Position numbers and translations under genes: made by a program. Below, in pieces: positions 57,160-64,000 of a stretch of DNA of 64,000 bases. The notes under the pieces are model-generated. The model was not told the origin of the DNA. It saw only the letters and a list, made by a program, of their open reading frames with translations, and made no database searches. The DNA is from Achatina immaculata (lineage: Eukaryota > Mollusca > Gastropoda > Stylommatophora > Achatinidae). Each line of letters begins with the position of its first letter. Within the stretch, counting starts at the first letter, position 1. The stretch is from positions 33,803,584 to 33,867,583 of the forward strand of contig CM019719.1 in NCBI GenBank assembly GCA_009760885.1, in the 5' to 3' direction.

Positions 57160-58600
57160 AAAACGAGCTAGACCAAAAAAGGGGTGGTTGGGGAGGGGGG
57201 GGGGGAGGCGACTGCGAGTAGTTGCCTATTTTTCAACATACCCCCCCCCCCTTTCCTCCGCACACACGCAAACACACACACACATCTGTACATTCAGACA
57301 TTTTTCCCTTCGAGTCACAAGTTCTTGAAAGCCGGCATCGAAGAAGTCTTCTGGCTCCTGCTGATGTCGCAAGCCAACGAGTTACCTCCTTGGCAAAGTC
57401 TTCATCGTCAAGGAAATGGCGATCACTTCAGTGCTTCGTCCATTATTGAGGTTTCTGGACCCAGCTATACACGGCTTTTCTTGAGATAGACACTTCTCAT
57501 CGTGTACTTCAAGCTTTCTTTATGCACTTCTTCCGTGCTCTGTCCTCTGACCCACGGAAACCGTACAACTCCGCGCTGTTCTGTTTTATGTGTGCAGGCA
57601 TGTCACACACACATGTCATATTAAAACTGTCGCTGTTAAGTAACCGTGGCATGCTGGGATATAGCTGTGGTTCTAATGTCACGCCCACTGGTGCTGATAC
57701 ATACCGACAAGAGAGGATCGATGAAGTCTCAATTGTTTTCAGTCTGTGCGGATCTGCGACTTATCTATTGACTTGCCCTCGTATTCAAAGAAGAGTTGCT
57801 GATTACGTGGTGGTATAAAGCCTCTCTGTTGCTGTTTCCCTTCTCCTTCAAATCTTACTTTCATTCATCACATAGTTATTATAACCACGACCCCATTCAT
57901 ATATTTTGCGATGCCTCCGTTATAATCACATTCTTTTTAAAATAAAATGTTTAAAAAAAACCGGCAGATAAAATCAAGCGTAAAGTAAAATTTAGATAAT
58001 AAAAATAGTTGGGAGTTTGTAATCCAAACTTTGACAAAAGACAGAGAAATTTTGGAATGCCTAACAGTGAAACTGGAATACGAACAACGTTGCATCGTAT
58101 TCGACAGAAAAGAGGGCCCCAATAATGATCGAGGCTGCAGTCCCAAAGCGAAAGCAGAATTATCTGATCTTCTATGGAGCTGTTTTGTTATTTCGATTTC
58201 TCTCTACAATAAGGATTTTCCTCCGCGCAACTTCGATACAGCCTCATCGATTGCGATTGCTTGGTTCACGTGTCCGGCGATGTTTGCCCAGTTATTTTTA
58301 CTCGTTTCGGACGTTTTAAAATCTTGTAAATACGTTCCGGCTTTGGCATACATAAACACTTGTTTGCTAATATTTGCGACCTTCACATTATCAGGTTCAC
58401 TTATCACAATCTATGGAGATACCTAGTATTCTTCCTCGTTTAAATATAAATCCGGATTGATGTAACGTTTAGAAATGAAATACAGTTACCCTTTTTATGA
58501 AAAAATATTTCATGTAGATTATTATCAGCAGATGCTGGAACGTGTGCTGGTAAGCTTTCTCTGCTCTTTTCCTTCACCTGCAGCTCGGCTGGTGATTTTC
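57160..58600. other. No gene recognised with confidence
   Basis: It holds a poly(G) run at 57190-57205, a poly(C) run at 57241-57252, and open frames at 57522-57818 (+) and 58031-58426 (+)/58204-58407 (-). None has a recognised motif. Confidence 0.4.
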
Positions 58601-58613
58601 TTTTCTTTTATTG

Positions 58614-58840
58614 TGAGAGATTGATTGACTGATTGATTGACTGATCTTTATTTCAAACGGGTTAAGAATTGGGCACGCAGGCCCGTCTGACATTCTGCCC
58701 TTTATCATACATCTTTCACTCTATTCCAGACATTCTACAAACATGCTGTTCATATAACAAACATAACTAACATTGAAGCTGGGAGACATAAAATAAAATA
58801 TAACATTCACGTTTCGCTCTTAAACATTCACTCAGTACAG
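58614..58840 (-). mobile_element. L2/CR1-like LINE 3' UTR, 5'-truncated copy
   Basis: This is the reverse complement of 40960-41165 with small changes (gggcacgcaggcccgtctga versus its complement), tail (ATTGACTG)n at 58618-58650. A second member of the L2/CR1-like family at 40.3 kb. Confidence 0.9.
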
Positions 58841-58884
58841 AAGTATAAGATAACAGAAGTGACGACTGTGGTAAAACTGGTTCT

Positions 58885-59275
58885 AGTAATGAAGGTAGAT
58901 AGAGGCATATGGTTCCGTTTTACCGAAAAAAAAAGATAGAATGAATGAGGAAAGTGGGAAGAAATAATAGTGACACAATGTTAAGATGAACACCTACTGG
59001 TATTTTGTGCCTTTCTTTTTTTTCCAAGATAGAGACCGAAAAATTAATTAATTCAGTTTTTCATCTATTTTTCGTGCTTTTATCTGTTGTGTTGTGATTT
59101 GTATGTGATCTTGACAAAAAAGCTTTCGCCAAAATATTGGATTGTTGTATGTTCCTTATTCTCTTCCTTTCTGCCATTCTTGACTCCGCCCACTTTCCTC
59201 ACTCTTTCTATCTTTTTTTTTCTGTAAACCTGAACCATACACCATTATCTATCTTCATCTTTATTTTAATTATTC
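58885..59275. mobile_element. Penelope-like 3' flank in inverted arrangement, relic
   Basis: The left end carries gaaggtagatagaggcatat and the right end the complement (about 59235-59270), so ~75-bp ends are inverted repeats. Between these is the ccaaaatattggattgttgt block also seen at 5.6 kb and, in diverged form, at 30.05 kb. A coding-free remnant of an inverted dimer like that at 28-30 kb is the likely origin. Confidence 0.55.
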
Positions 59276-59279
59276 GGTC

Positions 59280-59940
59280 CTGTTAGACTAGCCGTGTTTA
59301 TTTTCTCTTGGTAACCTCCCCTGCCCTCATGTGGGCACATATCACATAAAAAAGTCAAAATTATTTTCATTATTGGGATATCGTGCAAAACACAAACGCA
59401 CCGTTAGTTCTTCTTAATTAAATACCTTTACCTTTTATCTATCCATAAACCATTAGTGTTTATATCGAACTCAGATGCCTTTACTTTGATCTGCGTCCCT
59501 TGATGGCTTGAGAGCAGTTGGTTGCAACCATATGCCCACAGTAATAACATTTATAATGGTTACTGTCATATTAAGACATCCCAAGGCCAGAGCACCAGGG
59601 CGATCACAGCCAGGTGGTCTAGTTTATGAGAGCACGAGGAGCTACGACATCTGCTGTTTTATGTCATGATCCAGCTCACAGTGAGCCAACAAAGTACATT
59701 CAACGACTATTACGGCACGGTACTTCTTCCTTTATAAAGCGAAATGTTATCTATTTTCACTGAAAATTTTATCACAGGAACATCAACCAAAACAAGAGCT
59801 CACATTGGTCATAGGTATATTTACTCACATGCGCCTCATTATGCACACAGCAATAAGCATATCACGACAAGTTTATCACACAGGAAAGAATTAACAATGT
59901 GTTAGTGAACGTATCACTTTCAGAATCTCCCTTTCCTAAC
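59280..59940. other. No gene recognised
   Basis: Nothing assigned. Confidence 0.5.
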
Positions 59941-59942
59941 AT

Positions 59943-60225
59943 TCTTCTTCTTCTTCAGTCTCCCTGAAGCTGCGAGCTGGTGTTCTTTGCGGTCCATGCT
60001 GTGAAAATGTTGAAGCACAGCATCGTTTCGGTTTAGGACCAGGTCATGGCAACTATTTTTCAGTCTTTGAGAATGTAAGGGGCGTGCAATACTTCTTTAG
60101 CAGACTCCACCACCGTGGGGACTATGGCGATCCCTGCCTCGTTAGCCGGATAGGCCTGTTACTGGCAATACGAACGGAGAGGTGGGACAGGGTCTTGGTC
60201 AGTTATGTTTCGCCAGCCCCTTGAT
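59943..60225 (-). repeat. Dispersed repeat B, copy 5
   Basis: It is the reverse complement of the other copies: (CTTC)n tail at 59943, then ttctttgcggtccatgctgt, gcagactccaccaccgtggg and ctgcctcgttagccgg. A simple-repeat tail at the same end as copy 4 supports retroposition. Confidence 0.8.
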
Positions 60226-60689
60226 GCCGGCATGTCAATTATGTGTCGATGATGCCCAAAGCACATAGCCTTCCCCCTCCCCCCACAGTTAATTTTTTAA
60301 AAGCTATATATCCACAATATCATCGAGTTAAACGTTTCTGTCAAAAACAGAGGGGGCGGCATAATATAACAATGAAAACTATATTAAAGGGAATGAAAGA
60401 TATAATGACAAAAAAGCACAAGGTATATAACATCATAGAGAATATTAAACAAGAAAAGTTGAACTGGACACAGAATGACTGGGTGCGCTGTGAAAATAAA
60501 GGACAGAGCAAGTTAGACAGCCTACCCTGGACAACGGATATACACTCACAACAAATTTTAAGAAAAAAAGTTTTTAAGATATTAAAGGCCTATCACCACT
60601 GCACTTTGAAAAAGTCCGCAAGATCACCTCCTATGAAGAAATATCTCATTACGGTACAAGCACTTCGTAGCACCGGCGAGAAATCTGAC

Positions 60690-60780
60690 GACGGGAAGGA
60701 GACGGACGGGATTCGATCCTATCGCTTCAAGCCCAAACACTGACTAACAGACTTCGTGCCTATCGATTTGGCCAATTCTG
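60690..60780 (-). repeat. tRNA-derived SINE head
   Basis: On the minus strand ttggccaaatcgataggcac (A box) is followed by gataggatcgaatcccgtcc (B box). Confidence 0.65.
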
Positions 60781-60784
60781 TATT

Positions 60785-61245
60785 CTTCCGGACTCCAAGA
60801 CATTGTGTCCCCAAAGGTTTCTTTTTAAACGTGTCCCTTATCATCCTAAGAAATTGCATAATTTCTCATATGATCTACAGATCACTGGAACATATGAATC
60901 CAGTGTTTGCGATATCCCTCAACTCTAATGAGGCCATACTGTTTGTCACTTTATTTTCACCCCTGAATACAGTTTGTTTTTATACATATTAAACACGTAA
61001 TTACTGATAAGTTTCTTCGATGGTTTCTTGTTATCCACAAAAACTTCCTCGTTTTAAGACCAGCTTTAGCACGGTGAACTTAACTGCTGAATTTCTTGCT
61101 GCCATCGTAAATCTGAGATACATGCTCATACTCTCCTATGAGTTTTCCACTCTTGACAGATCAACATTTAGAATATCAAAGACTCTTCTTGAGGTACACT
61201 CCAGATTTCGTTTAATATTTCCTTCCTCCGTCGTTATACAAAAGT
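60785..61245. other. No gene recognised
   Basis: Short frames on the plus strand without motifs. Confidence 0.5.
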
Positions 61246-61254
61246 TTTCCTAAG

Positions 61255-62020
61255 GAGTAAATCGGACAGTTTTTTTTTTTTTTGGAAAGGAACCAATCAG
61301 ACAGTTTTTTAAAGGAACAAATTAAACTGTTTTCTAAAACAATACATTGGATATTTTTGTGAAGGAATAAATCAAAATGTTTTCTGAAAGAACACATCAG
61401 ATATTTTTTCTGAAAGGAGCAAATCAATTTTCTAAAGCAGCAAATCAGCTTTAGAAATGAAATCATCAGATATTTTTGTAAAGGAATATACAGACAGCTT
61501 TAAAGGAACAAATCAGTTTTCTGGACGGCAAAATCATTTTTCTGCTGGAACAAACCAGCTTTCTGTAGGAATAAATCAGACAGCTTGCTCAAGGAACATG
61601 TATGAGTTTTTTTTTTTTGTTTTTGTTTTTGCAGGAGCATATCAGACAGCTTTCCGTAGGAACAAATCAGACAGCTTTCTCAAGGAACATACGAGTTTTT
61701 TTTTGTGCAGGAGCATATCAGGCAATTTTCCATAGGAACAAATCAGACAGCTTTCTCAAGGAACATGTATGGGTTTTTTTTTTGTTTGTTTTTTGCAGGA
61801 GCATATCAGACAGACCAAAAGAGACATGGAGAAGAACAACAGAAAGGATGTTGATCAATAGAGGGCTCACCTGGGCAAGAGCAGAAAAAAAGGCGAAGGA
61901 CAGGCATTTGTGGAAAACCCTTGCGGAAGCCCCATGTGCCCTGGGCACTTAAGGTTCAGAGAGAGAGATATCAGACAGCTTTCCGTTGGAACAAATCAGG
62001 CAGCTTCCTGAAAAACGTAC
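61255..62020. repeat. ~30-bp degenerate minisatellite
   Basis: Units built around ggaacaaatcagacagcttt with length variants and T-runs. Unit copies are more alike toward the right. A LINE G tail interrupts it at 61814-61967. Confidence 0.9.
61814..61967 (+). mobile_element. LINE family G 3' end, copy 3, with perfect 11-bp target duplication
   Basis: A 154-bp, 5'-truncated tail: RPKETWRRTTERMLINRGLT, ARAEKKAKDRHLWKTL, AEAPCALGT-stop, then (GA)n. It is flanked by atatcagacag at 61803-61813 and 61968-61978. Removing it with one duplicate restores the neighbouring minisatellite unit. Confidence 0.95.
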
Positions 62021-62029
62021 ATACCTACA

Positions 62030-62620
62030 ACATAACATACATCAAAGATGATTAATTCAGAATAATATTCTCAGCAATTACTGGATCAAAATACTCTAAA
62101 ATCCGTGTTGTAGCTGTTTCGTTTTTTTTCCCCTGGGATCTGCCTCGATCTGCGAACTGAAAGCTCTTTGTATATGAAGCTCTGGCAAAGGTCTTGACTT
62201 GTTAGTGTGACATGTGATGGCGAATATTATTATTTCTTGGAACTTTAATGAGATGTAGATTCTCAAAAACTCAATTCTCAAGCGATCAGTTTAAAGAAAG
62301 ACACCAAAACCGTTTATAAGAACACATAAAGGATTAACTTTTAAGCTTTTTTTTTTTTTGGGGGGGGGTATCTATGGATCCTGTTCAGTGCTATCTCGGC
62401 CATCGTTGTCCCGGTCTTCCGGGACGTGACACAGAAAGCTAAAGCCACCCAGGTTTGTTATCTTGTAATGTTGTTGATACAACGCCGTGAAATGTAAGGT
62501 GCAAATGGAATGTAAAACTAGAAGAATTTTCAGTTTAAAACAAGTGCTTTATGTTTTATACAAAAAAAATGTGTAATAGTGTGATATTCATTATACTTGG
62601 CCAGCAGTCACGTCTACGGC
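62030..62620. other. 3' flank of the second transporter gene
   Basis: It includes a T-run and G-run at 62348-62370. Probably part of the 3' UTR or beyond; no polyadenylation signal was placed. Confidence 0.4.
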
Positions 62621-62622
62621 CT

Positions 62623-64000
62623 CTATCTTCCTGCTGACACTTTCGGCGGAGGCCAGGTGTTAGCAACTAACGGTTCCAGAAGCAACAAGAACGAACTCAG
62701 AAACATAAGACAACCCATATAATTGAACCCATATATAAACGAGCCGGTCATGTCCTTGATGAGGCCAATGACCAGGTGGTCACAGAATAAAGAGACGCCG
62801 CTGACGAGGAAATACCCGGCCATGATATGTCCAAGGTGCTTCACGCCAAGAATGTCCACGACTATCACCGGAAGCATGGTGTGCAGTACCCCGATTGTAA
62901 GGCCCACCATGATCTGAAACACGATCATCTTCTCAAAGCCTTTGAAAAAGATCATGAACTGGAGTAGTGTCCCAGTAAGCAACTCGCACACGCAGGGGAT
63001 GCGGATGTGTTCTACGAAGCCCGAGTCTGCAAATATGCCAACGGCGACTTTGCTGACGAGGTCGCCCACTCCAATGACGGTAATCAGGTACGGGACCTGC
63101 TCATCGGTGAGCCCATTCTCCTTCCCTACAGACGGCATGTAAGCGGTGGTTGTCGAAGAGTGTACCCCCACGCCAAAAGCAAACACGAGCAATATCCCCA
63201 GCGGATGACTGTAGATAGACTTTGATACCGAATGTTTAAGTTTGGCGTATCTGCGTATCCTCGTTTTCTTCAAGGACTGGGAAGGTATCGACTCGGAAAC
63301 AGGTTTTTTCGACCGGATGTTGTCGTTTTCACTTGCTTCTGTACTTACACAAATGTCTTCAACGTCTGAAAACTCGCTACTGAGACTCCCATCCATAGGG
63401 TCCACCGAAGCTGAAGCTCCCATGGAGAACTCTGAGTAACTAAGGTATTTGAGAGTGCTGTACTGGCTGACCACGTCCAAGAAATCGCTAACTGTATTCA
63501 CAGAACGAGAATGTCTCCTGCTGGGAACTTGGGACGAGGAAAGCACATCGGAGGTTGCCTGGGCACTCATGGCTGCCATCTTCGAAGTCCCCTTATAAGT
63601 GGTATCACTAACACATTTTTTCAAACTCCTACCCGGTGACTTTATGTTTGAGAACGCGGATCTTTCTTTCAATTTTGTGTCTGTCCGCTCCTGCTTTTCA
63701 ACGTTCAAGTCGAGCGCTCCTGATGTATCAGTCTTTTTCACGTCCGTCAAACTCCCTATACCTACCTCACGGTATACTGACACAGGGCGAAACAACATGG
63801 AAGCTGGCACGGAGTTCATGCTAAACGCCGCCAGAATAAGTATAGTGCCTTGCAATCCGTAATTATTTAGCAGTAAGTGAGTCATGGGAGGGCTGAAAAT
63901 TGTCGCTATACTAAGACCCAAGTTCACGAAGGCCGTAGCGAAGGACAAGCGCTTTCTGAAGTAGCGTCCGATAAGTGTTGTCTGAGGAACTGATATTAAA
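62623..64000 (-). CDS. Monocarboxylate transporter-like protein (SLC16/MFS), partial at the window edge
   Basis: 458 codons plus TAG are visible; the N-terminal helices lie beyond the right edge. The frame is open to the edge: LISVPQTTLIGRYFRKRLSF begins there, so an apparent start at 63948 is only a TTG inside the gene. It shares with the upstream paralogue the GRYF-KRLSFATAFVNLG motif, the loop with RRHSRSVNTVSDFLDVV, the SKSIYSHPLGILLV entry to helix 7, GKENGLTDEQVPYL and the helix-8 VGDLVSK. As in the first gene, Lys sits where MCT1 has Arg306. No introns are seen. Third positions look more GC-rich than in the paralogue. Function is inferred as metabolite transport; the substrate is unknown. 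Confidence 0.92.
   Translation of the reverse strand, partial: LISVPQTTLIGRYFRKRLSFATAFVNLGLSIATIFSPPMTHLLLNNYGLQGTILILAAFSMNSVPASMLFRPVSVYREVGIGSLTDVKKTDTSGALDLNVEKQERTDTKLKERSAFSNIKSPGRSLKKCVSDTTYKGTSKMAAMSAQATSDVLSSSQVPSRRHSRSVNTVSDFLDVVSQYSTLKYLSYSEFSMGASASVDPMDGSLSSEFSDVEDICVSTEASENDNIRSKKPVSESIPSQSLKKTRIRRYAKLKHSVSKSIYSHPLGILLVFAFGVGVHSSTTTAYMPSVGKENGLTDEQVPYLITVIGVGDLVSKVAVGIFADSGFVEHIRIPCVCELLTGTLLQFMIFFKGFEKMIVFQIMVGLTIGVLHTMLPVIVVDILGVKHLGHIMAGYFLVSGVSLFCDHLVIGLIKDMTGSFIYGFNYMGCLMFLSSFLLLLEPLVANTWPPPKVSAGR

Noticed and set aside
58031..58426. 131-codon plus-strand frame and a 68-codon minus-strand frame (58204-58407)
   Set aside because: The minus frame looks protein-like but has no recognised motif, no clear splice sites and no second copy in the window. 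It remains undecided and was not annotated as a gene.
60243..60743. 166-codon Lys-rich plus-strand frame
   Set aside because: It starts at the edge of repeat B and ends in a SINE head, so it is most likely chance open frame in A-rich DNA.

Overview
The window is nuclear DNA of an animal, most likely a lophotrochozoan and probably a gastropod mollusc. Spliced and single-exon genes are sparse in AT-rich DNA, and most recognisable sequence is RTE-like LINEs, an L2/CR1-like LINE, Penelope-like elements with a GIY-YIG domain, mariner transposons, tRNA-derived SINEs and very many mini- and microsatellites. There are no bacterial-style operons. The taxon is inferred from this mixture and from memory of mollusc genomes; the sequence does not prove it.

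Host genes, all on the minus strand: (1) a four-exon gene that is not visible as one open frame, with coding exons at 26379-26348, 18934-18761, 14228-14108 and 10814-10527. All junctions have consensus-type splice sites and matching phases. They give a 204-residue protein with two membrane segments and a hydrophilic tail. (2) A complete monocarboxylate-transporter-like (SLC16/MCT, major facilitator) gene, uninterrupted in its coding region, at 49170-47431. (3) A paralogue of it at 62623-64000, cut by the right edge. The two transporters are about 13.5 kb apart, in the same orientation, with conserved membrane halves and a divergent central loop, so they look like an old tandem duplication.

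Region by region: 1-3.2 kb holds a SINE-like head, a foldback-like element with 37-bp minisatellite arms, and unclassified tandem repeats. 3.4-10 kb holds LINE and Penelope relics and large satellites. 10.5-26.4 kb is the spliced gene, whose introns carry a mariner with both terminal repeats, a SINE, LINE tails nested in one another and several minisatellites. 27.8-34.1 kb holds two Penelope-like elements, one a head-to-head inverted dimer, and a deleted mariner. 34-46.6 kb is dense LINE debris and satellites. 47.4-49.2 kb is the first transporter. 50.9-62.0 kb holds paired 30-bp minisatellites, LINE and SINE pieces and a minisatellite hit by a LINE with perfect 11-bp target duplications. 62.6-64.0 kb is the second transporter.

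I see no new enzymatic system. The most valuable observations are the hidden spliced gene, the foldback-like structures, insertions whose empty sites can be read from the sequence, and minisatellites that seem to have arisen from LINE coding sequence.
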